Part shown: one piece after another, positions 17,849 through 27,255 of the stretch
How positions within the stretch are numbered: position 1 is the stretch's first letter
Layout: each line of letters begins with the position of its first letter
Assembly: GCA_005883575.1 (NCBI GenBank)
Contig: VBFH01000022.1
Span: 62,001-126,000 of the forward strand
Reading direction: 5' to 3'
Source: Chloroflexota bacterium
GTDB lineage: Bacteria > Chloroflexota > Dormibacteria > Dormibacterales > Dormibacteraceae
DNA length: 64,000 nt
Position numbers and translations under genes: made by a program
The notes under the pieces: generated by a model
Databases searched by the model: none
What the model was told of the DNA's origin: nothing
The model's input: only the letters and a program-made list of their open reading frames with translations

Positions 17849-18882
17849 TCTTTTACTGCTCCTAGTGCTCCGATCTCGATCGCCTGCTCGGCGATCTGTA
17901 CCGCGTTGAGGGCGGCGCCTTTGCGCAGGTTGTCGGACACGATCCACAGCAGCAGGCCGTGCCTGGTCGAAGCGTCTTCGCGAATCCGGCCGACGTAGAC
18001 CTCGTCCTTGCCGGCCACGTCGTGGGGAGTCGGGTACAGCTTGGTGTGTGGATCGTCCTGGACGATGACGCCAGGTGAGGCGCCGAGCAGGGTGCGCGCG
18101 TCGTCGGCGCTGATCTTGTCCTTCGTTTCGACAAAGACGGACTCGCCGTGGCCGACCGGCACGGGCACGCGCACGCAGGTTGCGGCGATCCGCAGCTCAG
18201 GTTCGTGAAGGATCTTGCGTGTCTCGTTGACGATCTTCACTTCCTCTTCGTTGTAGCCACCAGCCTCGGGATGCCATCCACCCGGCACGACGTTGTAGGC
18301 GAGCTGGTAGGGATACGCAGCCGCCTGCGGCTCCGCGCCTTCGGCGATTGCCTTGGTTTGCTCCTCCAGCTCGTCGACCAGGAGCCGACCGGCGCCCGAC
18401 GCGGACTGATAGGTGGACACCAACACACGCTCCAGGCCCACTTTCTTCTTCAACGGATTCAGGATCACGGTCAGAGGAATCGCGCAGCAGTTGGGGTTGG
18501 CGATGATGCCCTCGTTTTCAGAGATATCGCTACCGTTCACCTCGGGCACCACAAGCGGCACGTTCTCTTTCATGCGCCAGGCGGAGCTGTTGTCGATCAC
18601 CAGCGCGCCGGACTCCGCCGCCACCGGACCGTACATGAGCGCGATATCACCGCTGGCGGCGAACAGCGCGAGGTCGATGCCCTTGAACGCGGACTCGGTG
18701 AGCTCTTCGACCTCGATCGAGCTGCCGTCATAGGGAACGGTCAAACCTTTCGAACGCTCCGAGGCGAGAGCGATGATGCGGTCGCTCGGAAAGCTGCGCT
18801 GCGAGAGGACGCGCAGCATCTCGTTTCCGACCATCCCGGTCGCACCTACGACAGCAACGTTTAATCGCTTGGAGGTGGGCAC
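17845..18882 (-). CDS. asd: Aspartate-semialdehyde dehydrogenase
   Basis: Asd reduces aspartyl phosphate to aspartate semialdehyde with NADPH, feeding lysine, threonine and methionine synthesis. The N-terminal NADP-binding motif is VAVVGATGMVGNEM, and the catalytic cysteine lies in IIANPNCCAIPL, followed by STYQSASGAG. At 345 aa it is full length. The stop overlaps dapA (ATGA) and the start lies 9 nt after the dapB stop, consistent with a single dapB-asd-dapA message. Confidence 0.96.
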   Translation of the reverse strand: MPTSKRLNVAVVGATGMVGNEMLRVLSQRSFPSDRIIALASERSKGLTVPYDGSSIEVEELTESAFKGIDLALFAASGDIALMYGPVAAESGALVIDNSSAWRMKENVPLVVPEVNGSDISENEGIIANPNCCAIPLTVILNPLKKKVGLERVLVSTYQSASGAGRLLVDELEEQTKAIAEGAEPQAAAYPYQLAYNVVPGGWHPEAGGYNEEEVKIVNETRKILHEPELRIAATCVRVPVPVGHGESVFVETKDKISADDARTLLGASPGVIVQDDPHTKLYPTPHDVAGKDEVYVGRIREDASTRHGLLLWIVSDNLRKGAALNAVQIAEQAIEIGALGAVKE

Positions 18883-18891
18883 GCGGTCAGT

Positions 18892-19638
18892 TTACCTAAG
18901 GTCTAATAATTCGTCGAGGCCTCGGTAGAACCTCGACTCGGCGGTCACTTTGCGGATCGCGAGGAGTACTCCCGGGACGTAGGCCTCTCGGCTCGTGGTG
19001 CGGTGGGCGATCGTCAACGTCTGGCCGGGTAGTCCGAAGATCACCTCCTGGTCAGCCACGAAACCAGGCAGGCGCACGCTGTGGACCGCCACGTTGCCCT
19101 CCTCCCCACCTCGCGTGCCGGCGAGCGTTTCCTTCTCGGCCCTCTTGTGCGTGAACGGTTTGTCCTTGCGTCGTGCCGCGAGCCGCCGCGCTGTCGAGAG
19201 CGCGGTGCCCGAAGGCGCGTCGAGCTTCCCGGCGTGATGCAGCTCGATGATCTCCGCGGCGTCGAAGTGCGGGGCCGCGATGTCCGCCAGGTGCATCATG
19301 AGCACGGCACCGACGGCAAAGTTCGGCGCCACGATGCCGCCGACTCCCTTGGCCTTGCACGCTGTCTCCAGCTTGTCGACGTCGGTCGCGCTGAGCCCTG
19401 TTGTGCCGACGATCGGTGAAGCGCCCGCGGCCACCGCTGCGAGCGCATTGTGCAGCGCCTCGGAAGGACGGGTGAAATCGACCAGCGCGCGTGGCCGCTT
19501 CTCGTGCAAGAACTCGGCCAGGTCGTCGCCGCGGCCGATCCCGCCGACGTACTCGATATCCGGCTCGCCTTGCAGCCCCATGGCGAGCACGGACCCGACC
19601 TTGCCGCGGTGTCCGGCCACGGCGACTCGGATCGTCAC
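18892..19638 (-). CDS. dapB: 4-hydroxy-tetrahydrodipicolinate reductase DapB
   Basis: DapB reduces the DapA product with NAD(P)H. The dinucleotide motif reads VAVAGHRGKVGSVLA, with GHRGKVG in place of the more common G-x-G-R-M-G. The substrate/catalytic motif ELHHAGKLDAPSGTAL is intact, as is VAPNFAVGAVLMM. The track start at 19719 runs 71 nt into pnp; the GTG at 19638 (VTIRVAVAGHRG) lies 11 nt after the pnp stop and gives 248 aa, the usual size. Function is certain; the start is a choice. Confidence 0.95.
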   Translation of the reverse strand: MTIRVAVAGHRGKVGSVLAMGLQGEPDIEYVGGIGRGDDLAEFLHEKRPRALVDFTRPSEALHNALAAVAAGASPIVGTTGLSATDVDKLETACKAKGVGGIVAPNFAVGAVLMMHLADIAAPHFDAAEIIELHHAGKLDAPSGTALSTARRLAARRKDKPFTHKRAEKETLAGTRGGEEGNVAVHSVRLPGFVADQEVIFGLPGQTLTIAHRTTSREAYVPGVLLAIRKVTAESRFYRGLDELLDLR

Positions 19639-19648
19639 CTGCCCGCTC

Positions 19649-21886
19649 TCAGTCGCGGCGTGGGCGCCGGTCTCTGCCTCCACCGTTGCGGCCGCCACGA
19701 TCCCGTCCACCGAATCCACCCTCTCGCGAAGGCGCCGGCGACGCGAGCGCGGCCGCCATCACCTCGGGGTTGATGCTTTCGTGGATCGGCTCACCTCTGG
19801 CCGTCAGCTCCTCGATCGCCGCCTGGCGGCTCAGGTTGAGCCGGCCCTGGCTGTCGATCTCGACCGCCTTGACCACGATCTCGTCGCCGATGTTGCACAC
19901 CTCCTCAACCCGCTCGACGCGGTGGCCGGTGAGCTTGGAGATGTGAACCAGGCCGTCCTGGCCGGGCAGCACCTCAACGAAGGCGCCGAATGGCATGATG
20001 CGCACGACCTTGCCCTGGTAGATCTTGCCGACCTCGACCTCGTCGGTCAGGCTCTTGATCCAGTCGATCGCCTTCTGGCCCGCGACCTGGTCGACCGCCG
20101 CGATGAATACGCGCCCGTCGTCCTCGACATCGATCTGTGCGCCGGTCTCTTCGGTGATCTTGCGGATCGTCTTTCCTCCGGGGCCGATCACGTCGCGGAT
20201 CTTGTCGGGGTTGATCAGGATCGTGGTGATGCGGGGCGCGTAGGTGCTCATCTCGGTCCGCGGCTTCGGCAGGACCGCAAGCATCTTGTCGAGCACGAAC
20301 AACCGCGCCTCACGAGCCTGCTCCAGCGCCTGGGCCATGATCTCGTGGGTCAGGCCCTTGATCTTGATGTCCATCTGGAGGGCCGTGATGCCGTCCCGCG
20401 TGCCGGCCACCTTGAAGTCCATGTCGCCCAGCGCGTCCTCGACGCCCTGGATGTCGGTGAGGACGGCGAACTTGCCCTCGCGGGTCACCAGGCCCATCGC
20501 GATGCCGGCCACAGGTGCCTTGATCGGCACGCCGGCGTCCATGAGCGCAAGGGTGGAACCGCAAACCGAGGCCATCGAGGTCGAGCCGTTGGAGCTGAGG
20601 ATCTCGGAGACCATGCGGATCGTGTAGGGCCAGTCCTCGATCGGCGGGATCACGGCCAGCAGCGCCCGCTCCGCGAGCGCTCCGTGCCCGATCTCGCGCC
20701 GGCCGGGGCCGCGCAGGGGACGCGCCTCGCCCACCGAGAAGGGTGGGAAGTTGTAGTGGTGCAGGTAGCGCTTGAACTCTTCGGTGGTCAGCCCGTCGAG
20801 CTTCTGCTGGTCGGACATGGAACCGAGGGTTGCGATGGTGAGCGCCTGCGTCTGGCCGCGGGTGAAAAGCCCAGAGCCATGCGTCCGTGGCAGCACGCCG
20901 ACCTCGACGGTGATCGCGCGCACGTCCTTGAGGCCACGACCGTCGACGCGCACGCCCTCTTCGACGATGCGCTGCCGGACGCGGTCTTTCACCGCTTTGT
21001 CGAAGAGCTTGCCGATGATGTCGGCGTGCTCGGGGAAACGCTCGCCCAGCTCGATGATCGTCTTGGTGCGGAGATCGTCCACGGCGTTCTCGCGGCTCTC
21101 CTTGTCCGCGCTGTACATGACCTGGTCGAGGCGCAGGGCGAGGTATTCACCCACGATCTCGACCATCTGCTCGGGGTAGCTGGAGGAGATCCACTCGCGC
21201 TTTTCGATCCCGACCTGCTGCTGCAGCTCGAGCTGGGCAGCGCAGATCCGCTTGATCTCCTGGTGCGCCAACGCCAGCGCGTCGAGCACCACCTGCTCGC
21301 TTACGCCCCTTGCGCCCGCCTCGACCATGAGGATGGCATCGGCCGTCCCGGCGACCACGAGGTCGAGGTCGGAATCGCCTATCTGCGACATCGGCGGGTT
21401 AACGACGACCTCGCGGTTGATGTAGCCCATGCGCACCGCTCCGACCGGGCCCTGGAACGGTATGTCGGAGATCATGAGGGCGCTGGAACCGCCGTTGATG
21501 CTGAGGATCGTCGGATCGTTCTCCTGGTCGACCGACAGCACGGTCGAGATGACCTGCACGTCGAGGCGAAAGCCCTCCGGAAACAGCGGGCGCAGAGGAC
21601 GGTCGGTGAGCCGCGAGGCGAGGATGGCCTGCTCGCTGGGCCGTCCTTCGCGGCGCATGAACGCGCCGGGGATCTTGCCGGCGGCGTACAGCTTCTCTTC
21701 GTAATCGCACGTGAGCGGGAAGAAGTCGATCCCCTCCCGCGGCTCCTTCGACATCACGGCCGTGCTCAGCACGACGGTGTCGCCCTGCCGGATGACCACA
21801 GCGCCGTTGGCCTGCTCGGCCACCCGCCCGGTCTCCATCGAAAGTCGCCGTCCGGCGACGTCTACGTTTTTCGTGACTGTTGCCAC
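19649..21886 (-). CDS. pnp: Polyribonucleotide nucleotidyltransferase (PNPase)
   Basis: PNPase degrades RNA phosphorolytically 3' to 5'. Two RNase PH-like domains are seen (RPLRPLFPEGFRLDVQVIS in the first, RTHGSGLFTRGQTQALTIATLG in the second), then KH (IRDVIGPGGKTIRKITEETGAQID) and S1 (GKVVRIMPFGAFVEVLPGQDGLVHIS). The C-terminus is a Gly/Arg-rich tail, often seen in soil lineages and possibly RNA-binding. GTG at 21886 with GGAGGT seven nt upstream gives 745 aa; the track TTG at 21901 overlaps that Shine-Dalgarno. It follows rpsO, the classic order, with a structured spacer between. Confidence 0.97.
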   Translation of the reverse strand: MATVTKNVDVAGRRLSMETGRVAEQANGAVVIRQGDTVVLSTAVMSKEPREGIDFFPLTCDYEEKLYAAGKIPGAFMRREGRPSEQAILASRLTDRPLRPLFPEGFRLDVQVISTVLSVDQENDPTILSINGGSSALMISDIPFQGPVGAVRMGYINREVVVNPPMSQIGDSDLDLVVAGTADAILMVEAGARGVSEQVVLDALALAHQEIKRICAAQLELQQQVGIEKREWISSSYPEQMVEIVGEYLALRLDQVMYSADKESRENAVDDLRTKTIIELGERFPEHADIIGKLFDKAVKDRVRQRIVEEGVRVDGRGLKDVRAITVEVGVLPRTHGSGLFTRGQTQALTIATLGSMSDQQKLDGLTTEEFKRYLHHYNFPPFSVGEARPLRGPGRREIGHGALAERALLAVIPPIEDWPYTIRMVSEILSSNGSTSMASVCGSTLALMDAGVPIKAPVAGIAMGLVTREGKFAVLTDIQGVEDALGDMDFKVAGTRDGITALQMDIKIKGLTHEIMAQALEQAREARLFVLDKMLAVLPKPRTEMSTYAPRITTILINPDKIRDVIGPGGKTIRKITEETGAQIDVEDDGRVFIAAVDQVAGQKAIDWIKSLTDEVEVGKIYQGKVVRIMPFGAFVEVLPGQDGLVHISKLTGHRVERVEEVCNIGDEIVVKAVEIDSQGRLNLSRQAAIEELTARGEPIHESINPEVMAAALASPAPSREGGFGGRDRGGRNGGGRDRRPRRD

Positions 21887-21932
21887 GCCAAATACCTCCA
21901 AGAATGTGGGAGGAACCCGGCGGTGCGACTCT

Positions 21933-21999
21933 GGGTCAGATTCCTAGCAGCTGCCTCTTAGGGGCGAGTCCCTGAGCGAGAGCTTCTAAGAGCTGACCC
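21933..21999 (-). promoter_or_regulatory. Long stem in the rpsO-pnp spacer (possible processing or autoregulatory site)
   Basis: Two perfect 7-bp pairings stack: GGGTCAG (21933-21939) with CTGACCC (21993-21999), and CTCTTAG (21955-21961) with CTAAGAG (21986-21992). The 3' arms are contiguous and the 5' arms are separated by 15 nt, giving a 14-bp helix with a bulge about 50 nt before pnp. In E. coli a stem in this position is cut by RNase III to allow PNPase autocontrol; the analogy is inference. Confidence 0.55.
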
Positions 22000-22063
22000 G
22001 CGCTACCGTGCTGGGTCCTCCCGATTGATTTGATCGGGCGCCCTGCGCGCCCGGCCGGCTTGT

Positions 22064-22333
22064 TTATCTCCTGATCCCGAGCTTGGCGACGAGGGCGCGG
22101 TAGCGCTCGACGTCGGTGTCCCTCAGGTAGTTGAGCAGTCGCCGTTGCTTGCCGACCAGGAGAAGGAGGCCGCGGCGCGAGTGATGGTCCTTGGCGTGCG
22201 TCTTCAGGTGCTCGGTGAGCTCCCGGATACGTGCGGTGGAGAGCGCAATTTGAACCTCGGGGGAACCCGTGTCCTTGTCTGCGCGTCTGTGTTCCGCGAT
22301 CAGCTTGCCTTTGACTTGGTTCTCTGCTGCCAA
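22064..22333 (-). CDS. rpsO: 30S ribosomal protein S15
   Basis: S15 is a primary 16S rRNA-binding protein. [26 protein letters not shown] and [21 protein letters not shown] are unmistakable. The track ORF starts at 22417 with a foreign leader; TTG at 22333 ([19 protein letters not shown]) yields exactly 89 aa, the universal S15 length. It sits 29 nt downstream of ggt and 177 nt upstream of pnp. Confidence 0.96.
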   Translation of the reverse strand: MAAENQVKGKLIAEHRRADKDTGSPEVQIALSTARIRELTEHLKTHAKDHHSRRGLLLLVGKQRRLLNYLRDTDVERYRALVAKLGIRR

Positions 22334-22362
22334 ACTCGACTGGCAAGTATACGGGGCGACTG

Positions 22363-23832
22363 CTAGCGGCTGTATTCGACCGATCCGTCCGAACGCGGAT
22401 CGGCCCCGCCTCGCCACGCTTTCGGGCCATCGATCACGATCGCGTGGGCGTGCCCGAGGGAATGGTGCCTGGCAGGCATGAGCTTCACCCTTTTGTCCGC
22501 GCGAGCCATCGCGGCCGCACCCGGGTAGTCGGCTTCGACGGCCAGAGTCTCACCGTCGACGAGCACCGCCATCCGCGGCCGGGCGACCGCCTCCGCCGGC
22601 TCGAGACCGTCGTTGACCAGGTTGCGGAGGACCTGGACCTGCAGCTGCGGCTGACGCTCTCCTCCCATCGTCCCGAAAGCGGCCCAAGGCCGTCCTCCGC
22701 GGGCGACCATAGCCGGTATCAGTGTGTGCATGGTTCGTTTCTTGGGCTCGAGCCGATTGACGTGTTCGGGATCCAGCTTGAAGTAGGCGCCTCGGTTCTG
22801 GAGGAGCATGCCTGTGCCCTCGGCGACGATGCCCGAGCCGAAGTCATAGGCGACGCTCTGGATCAGCGAGACCAGGTTGCCGTGCTCGTCCGCTGCGCAG
22901 AGGTAGACGGTGTCCCCAGCCCTCGGCGTGACATCGACCGGGCGGGCCAGATCATGGTTTGGGTCCAGGAAGACCTCAGCTGGTGCGACCGAAAATCCAG
23001 GATCGGTGATGTACCGGTCACGCAGCGCATAGCTCGCGTCGCGCGCGGATCGGAAGTCCTGGCCGGCCTCGAGTCTCAGCGCCATCGACGCGGCGACCAA
23101 GCCAACGGTTGGCGGCGGCAGCTCGTACACAACGAGGTCGCGGTACGTAAACCCGATTGGATCGACCCACTGTGAACGATGCGTGGCGAGATCTTGGCGC
23201 GTCACCAGCCCATCGCGGCGCTTGATCGCCGCGGCGATCGCGGTCGCAATCTCCCCACGGTAAAAGCCGTTGATCCCGTTCCTCTCGATCTCGCGCAGAG
23301 TCGAGGCAAGGTCTGGATTGCGCAGCAGCATCCCTCGCTCCATCGGGGGGTAAAGCGCATAAGCGTGCGGCTCCTTGAGCAGCAGGCCCGCGGCGCGCGC
23401 GAGGTGCTCGGAGAGATCCTTCGAGATGACGTAGCCGTCCCGGGCGAGATCGGCCGCCGGCTCGATGACCGGGCCAAGCCCGACGCTGCCGAATCGCTCG
23501 AGCAGCCTGCCCCACGCCTCGATGGTGCCGGGCACCGTCACGCTCAGCACGCCGCGGGCGGGCATCTCATCGAAGCCGCGGGAGTGGACTGCGTCGATCG
23601 TCGCCAACTCGCCCGACCGGCCCGCGCCGATCAGCCCGACCGGCGACGCTGCGCCCGCGGGCCAGACGATCGCCATCAAGTCGCCGCCGATCGAGGTCAT
23701 GTGGGGATAGACCACGCAGAGGACGGCGTCGGCCGCGATCGCGGCGTCGATCGCGTTCCCGCCATCGCGCAACACCTGCGCCCCAACTTCGCTGGCCAGA
23801 TGGTGCGGGGTGGCGATCACCCCGCTGGTCAT
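22363..23832 (-). CDS. ggt: Gamma-glutamyltransferase family protein
   Basis: GGT-family Ntn hydrolases cleave gamma-glutamyl bonds after autoproteolysis. This 489-aa protein has [29 protein letters not shown] at the start of the large-subunit region and a candidate nucleophile Thr in [22 protein letters not shown], with [20 protein letters not shown] and [11 protein letters not shown] downstream. No signal peptide is apparent, so a cytoplasmic acylase or GGT-like role is as likely as classical periplasmic glutathione hydrolysis. The ATG overlaps the lipid-kinase stop (ATGA), linking it to the glpB cassette; the metabolic reason is not obvious. Confidence 0.85.
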   Translation of the reverse strand: MTSGVIATPHHLASEVGAQVLRDGGNAIDAAIAADAVLCVVYPHMTSIGGDLMAIVWPAGAASPVGLIGAGRSGELATIDAVHSRGFDEMPARGVLSVTVPGTIEAWGRLLERFGSVGLGPVIEPAADLARDGYVISKDLSEHLARAAGLLLKEPHAYALYPPMERGMLLRNPDLASTLREIERNGINGFYRGEIATAIAAAIKRRDGLVTRQDLATHRSQWVDPIGFTYRDLVVYELPPPTVGLVAASMALRLEAGQDFRSARDASYALRDRYITDPGFSVAPAEVFLDPNHDLARPVDVTPRAGDTVYLCAADEHGNLVSLIQSVAYDFGSGIVAEGTGMLLQNRGAYFKLDPEHVNRLEPKKRTMHTLIPAMVARGGRPWAAFGTMGGERQPQLQVQVLRNLVNDGLEPAEAVARPRMAVLVDGETLAVEADYPGAAAMARADKRVKLMPARHHSLGHAHAIVIDGPKAWRGGADPRSDGSVEYSR

Positions 23833-24773
23833 CGCGGCGTTATGAAGTCGATCGCTCCCGGCTGAATCTCGAAGAGAGCAGGCAGAAAGCCGACCGCCTC
23901 GCCGTCGACGTCGATGCGGACTTTCTCCGGCGATGTCACCGAGACCCGCTTGCCGTACATGAGCTCCATTTTGGGGTTCGACTGATCGAGATGCTTGCCG
24001 CTCCGGATGTCGTTCATGCCCCGCATGGTCTCGATCTTGCTGGCGTTCTTGATCAGGATCACGTCGAACACCCCGTCGGTCGGCGAGGCGGACGGCGCCA
24101 TCTGCATCCCTCCGCCGAAGAACTGGCAGTTCGCGACCACGACCTGCTGCGCCTTCTTGAGCTGGTGGGTGGTGCCGTCGATGTCGACCGTCATGGGTTT
24201 GTTCTTGAAGCTGAGCAATGCGCGCAATCCGGCAACCGTGTACGTCGCGCTGCCGAAGCGCTTGGTCCCATTGCCGACGATGAAGACGACATCACCGCCA
24301 AGCCCGGCGTCGGCGATGTTGATGAAATGACGCACCGCAGTCGAGCCGTCCGCGGTCTGGTAGGTGACGCATCCGGCGTCCAGCTTGCGGACCATGCCGC
24401 TGCGCAAGATCTCAACTGCCTGTTTCGTATCTGTTGGAATTCGAAGCGTGCGGCGGAAGTCTCCCCCGGTGCCAAGCGGGACCATCGCCAGCCTGCTGGT
24501 CGTGGGAATCGGCGCCCCGTTGTTGAAGAATCCATTGACGACCTCGTTCAGCGTCCCATCGCCGCCCACCGCCACGATCACGGGGCGGGATTCGCGCACA
24601 GCGCGCTGCGCGATCTCTGTTGCCTCGAGCGGTCGTGTCGTCATCGCGACCTCGTACGGCAATCCGCTCGAGGGCAACCACGACTCGACGCCGGCCCACT
24701 CCCGGCCCGCCTTGCCAGCGCCGGACGCCGGGTTGACGATGAAGAGAATCGGCGCGCCGGCCTGGCCGCCTAT
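23829..24773 (-). CDS. Diacylglycerol kinase family lipid kinase (likely ATA or ATT start)
   Basis: DAGK_cat proteins phosphorylate diacylglycerol or related lipids. The track ORF (from TTG 24677) contains PVIVAVGGDGTLNEVVNGF and LGTGGDFRRTL but lacks the N-terminal strand. The same frame upstream reads APILFIVNPASGAGKAGREW, the family N-terminus, and has no ATG, GTG, TTG or CTG back to a TGA. ATA at 24773 forms an ATAG overlap with the preceding stop and has GGGAGG exactly 6 nt upstream; ATT a few codons later is the alternative. The extended protein is 314 aa. It shares an operon with an AGPS-like flavoenzyme, supporting a lipid substrate. Confidence 0.85.
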   Translation of the reverse strand: MGGQAGAPILFIVNPASGAGKAGREWAGVESWLPSSGLPYEVAMTTRPLEATEIAQRAVRESRPVIVAVGGDGTLNEVVNGFFNNGAPIPTTSRLAMVPLGTGGDFRRTLRIPTDTKQAVEILRSGMVRKLDAGCVTYQTADGSTAVRHFINIADAGLGGDVVFIVGNGTKRFGSATYTVAGLRALLSFKNKPMTVDIDGTTHQLKKAQQVVVANCQFFGGGMQMAPSASPTDGVFDVILIKNASKIETMRGMNDIRSGKHLDQSNPKMELMYGKRVSVTSPEKVRIDVDGEAVGFLPALFEIQPGAIDFITPR

Positions 24774-26131
24774 CGTGGGCCTCCCACCGCGCGCGGATTC
24801 ATGATGCCCCCGGGATCAAGTCCTTCCTTCACCGCTCGCCACACGCGCATCCATCCTCCCATCTCGTCCGCGACCCACCGTGCGCGAGCCTGGCCCACAC
24901 CATGGTGGTGGCTGATCGTCGCGCCAAGCTCCAGGGCCGCGCTCATCGCTCCTTCCCAGGCGCGGCCGTAGGCCGCGCGAGCTTCCGCTTCCGTACCCGA
25001 GGAGCCTGCAAACGAGAAATACGCGCAGCAGCCCTGCTGGTAGGCATGACTGAAATGGCATAACGCCAGGCCACCAACTCCTATTGCGGACCTGACCCTG
25101 GAGTAAAGCTCGGGCAGCACGGTCCAGCTCGCGGCGAGCTCCACCGTGTCGAGGTAGGAACCGGGCGGTTCGAGGAATGCCTTCATCCGTTCGGCCGAGA
25201 GGTCGAACCGGTGACTGAGCCAGCGCTGCCATGGCTCCTCGCCCAGACCGCGAGCCTCGGCGGCTAGCTTCTTCACGGCCGCGGCCTCCGCCTCGGCGAT
25301 CTCGCGACCGCCCGCGGTGGCCGCCACCAGGAGGCACTCTCCAGACTTGAGGTCGTAGCCGTTGAACACCGTGTCCTCCGGGTCATAGAGCCGCATCACC
25401 AGCGGCCGGATGCCGGATTGCATGACCGCCCGCATGGATTCGAGGCCGGCGCCCAGCCCGGGAAATGCGTACCCGCGCCCCACTGTCCACTCCGGTAACC
25501 GATGGACCCGAAGGACGGCGCCGAGCACGACCCCGAGCCCGCCTTCGCCGCCGACGAACAGCTGGTGCAGGGCGGGGCCGACGGCCGATCGTGGGCCTGG
25601 TCGCGGCGCCGCGAACGTTCCGTCCGCGAGCACCACCGAGAGGCCGATGACCATGTCCTCGATGCTGCCGTAACGGCTCGACTCCTGGCCCGAGGAGCGC
25701 GTCGCGATCAGCCCGCCGATGGTCGTGCCCGGAAGCGAGCTCGGGTAGTGACCCAGCGTCAAGCCGCGCGCGTTGAGCTGCTCCTCGAGGGCGTAGCCGT
25801 TGACACCCGCCTCGCAGCTGCAAACCAGGTTGGTCTCGTCGATCTCGGCAACACGGTCGAAGGCGGACATGTCGAGCACGATCTCGCCCGCCGCCGGCGA
25901 CAGGGCGCCGCAAACGCCGCTTCCACCACCCATCGGCGAGACCGCGACGTTGTTCGCGCCCGCCCAGCGGAGGACCGCAGCGACCTGGTCACGACCTGCC
26001 GGCCGCGCAACCAGGACCTTCGGGGGCGCCTTGCCTTCGCGTTCCGCCATGATCGCGACCGGCCACATGTCGCGCACGGGCCGCTCGTCCACAGCCGCAG
26101 GCCCGACGATCTTCTCGAGCTCGGTCCTCAT
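24770..26131 (-). CDS. FAD-binding oxidase, alkyldihydroxyacetonephosphate synthase-like
   Basis: A VAO-type FAD protein. The PP-loop VSPMGGGSGVCGAL and SSLPGTTIGGLIATRSSGQESSRYGSIEDM are typical, and the C-terminal ATISHHHGVGQARARW closely matches the His-rich motif of alkylglycerone-phosphate synthase, which exchanges the acyl chain of acyl-DHAP for a fatty alcohol to start ether-lipid synthesis. Related bacterial proteins have also been annotated simply as D-lactate or glycolate dehydrogenase-like. ATG at 26131 overlaps the glpB stop (ATGA), giving 453 aa; the track start adds 22 residues. The pairing with GlpB, a DHAP producer, fits an ether-lipid role, but the substrate is inferred. Confidence 0.78.
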   Translation of the reverse strand: MRTELEKIVGPAAVDERPVRDMWPVAIMAEREGKAPPKVLVARPAGRDQVAAVLRWAGANNVAVSPMGGGSGVCGALSPAAGEIVLDMSAFDRVAEIDETNLVCSCEAGVNGYALEEQLNARGLTLGHYPSSLPGTTIGGLIATRSSGQESSRYGSIEDMVIGLSVVLADGTFAAPRPGPRSAVGPALHQLFVGGEGGLGVVLGAVLRVHRLPEWTVGRGYAFPGLGAGLESMRAVMQSGIRPLVMRLYDPEDTVFNGYDLKSGECLLVAATAGGREIAEAEAAAVKKLAAEARGLGEEPWQRWLSHRFDLSAERMKAFLEPPGSYLDTVELAASWTVLPELYSRVRSAIGVGGLALCHFSHAYQQGCCAYFSFAGSSGTEAEARAAYGRAWEGAMSAALELGATISHHHGVGQARARWVADEMGGWMRVWRAVKEGLDPGGIMNPRAVGGPR

Positions 26132-27255
26132 CCCTCTTGCTTGGCCGCGAACCGACCCGCGAGCCAGCCGGTGAGGATCGGAACGCCGAAACCGCACGGC
26201 CCGCTGTAGTCGTAACCGCCGAGGACTGCGCCCGCGGCGTAGAGATTGACATACGGCACCGAGCCGTCCTCGAGCAGTGGATGCAGGTGCTTGTCGGTCA
26301 TGACCCCAAGCTTCATCTCCTCGCCGGGATCGAGATATTTGAGGTGATGCAGCCGCACGCCGAGTGCCGCCGCGGGCGTTCCGTCGTAAAAGACGCCAAG
26401 CCCGAGCAGCGGTTCGGTGGTTGTGCGTCCCGCACGCAAGCCGCCGCCGATATGGCGGCCGGTCGCCAGGACGAAGGCGTCGGCGTGAAGCGTGCGCCCG
26501 GCAGCCCGCGCTGCCGTGACCCGACCGCGCGCGGCCTCCAGCGATGTGACCTCCGCGGTCACGACGCCGAGCGCGATGGCTTGCTGCAGTCGCCAGCCGT
26601 GGGGCGAGGGAGGCGAGGCCAGCAGCTCGAAGCCGTCCTCGGGAAGGGCGATGAACCCCGGCGGGTACGCGATGGCCGCCCCACGCGCCCGAGGTGCAGG
26701 CGCGCGGCGCCCATAGAGGTCCGTCAGGGACGCGGCGGTAGGCAGCTCGGGGATGGATATCTCCTCGGCAAACGCTTCGATGCCGTGCAGCTGCTTTAGC
26801 GCTTGCGCTGTGGTGGCCGCATCATAGTCGCCGACCTGCGGCACGCCGATGACCGCGACTCGTTTCCCGCTCAATGCTCCGAGCTCGCCGCGGGCCACCG
26901 TGTCTGGAACGACGTTCGCCGGGCGAGCGAGGCCATGGATGTCCGCGTACAGGCCGCGGCTGCGCCACGTCCCCTCGAACTTCAAACCCTCCTTGCTGAG
27001 CGCCAGTTGCAGCGTCGAGATTGCGGTGTCGAGCTCGGTTGCGAGCCCGACCGGACCCATGCCCAGCCGCGCGAGAGGATGGTGCGGCGAGCGCAGGACC
27101 TCTTCGAGGTCGTCGATGATCTCCATGCCTCCCGCGTACAGGGCGGTCGCGCCGGGTGCGCGGGCGACGACCGTCACGTCCGCGCCGTCGCGGCGCGCTG
27201 CGAGGGCGGCGGTGTAGCCCGCGATGCCGCCGCCGACGACACATACCCGGGTCAA
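26128..27255 (-). CDS. glpB: GlpB-like anaerobic glycerol-3-phosphate dehydrogenase subunit B
   Basis: The N-terminus VCVVGGGIAGYTAALAARRDGA is an FAD-binding Rossmann motif. The C-terminal half, with FVLATGRHIGGGL, TEPLLGLGVFYDG, LGVMTDKHLHPLLEDG and YAAGAVLGGYDYSGPCGFGVP, matches GlpB, the FMN/FAD subunit of the GlpABC complex. No glpA or glpC lies nearby, so this is an orphan GlpB or a distinct oxidoreductase. TTG at 27255 overlaps the ribF stop (TTGA). Placement just before the AGPS-like gene suggests it supplies or handles DHAP for lipid synthesis. Confidence 0.8.
   Translation of the reverse strand: MTRVCVVGGGIAGYTAALAARRDGADVTVVARAPGATALYAGGMEIIDDLEEVLRSPHHPLARLGMGPVGLATELDTAISTLQLALSKEGLKFEGTWRSRGLYADIHGLARPANVVPDTVARGELGALSGKRVAVIGVPQVGDYDAATTAQALKQLHGIEAFAEEISIPELPTAASLTDLYGRRAPAPRARGAAIAYPPGFIALPEDGFELLASPPSPHGWRLQQAIALGVVTAEVTSLEAARGRVTAARAAGRTLHADAFVLATGRHIGGGLRAGRTTTEPLLGLGVFYDGTPAAALGVRLHHLKYLDPGEEMKLGVMTDKHLHPLLEDGSVPYVNLYAAGAVLGGYDYSGPCGFGVPILTGWLAGRFAAKQEG

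Noticed and set aside
19247-21961. 904-aa plus-strand ORF over pnp/dapB
   Set aside because: Low-complexity His/Asp/Arg-rich translation antisense to PNPase, with no domain; a shadow ORF.
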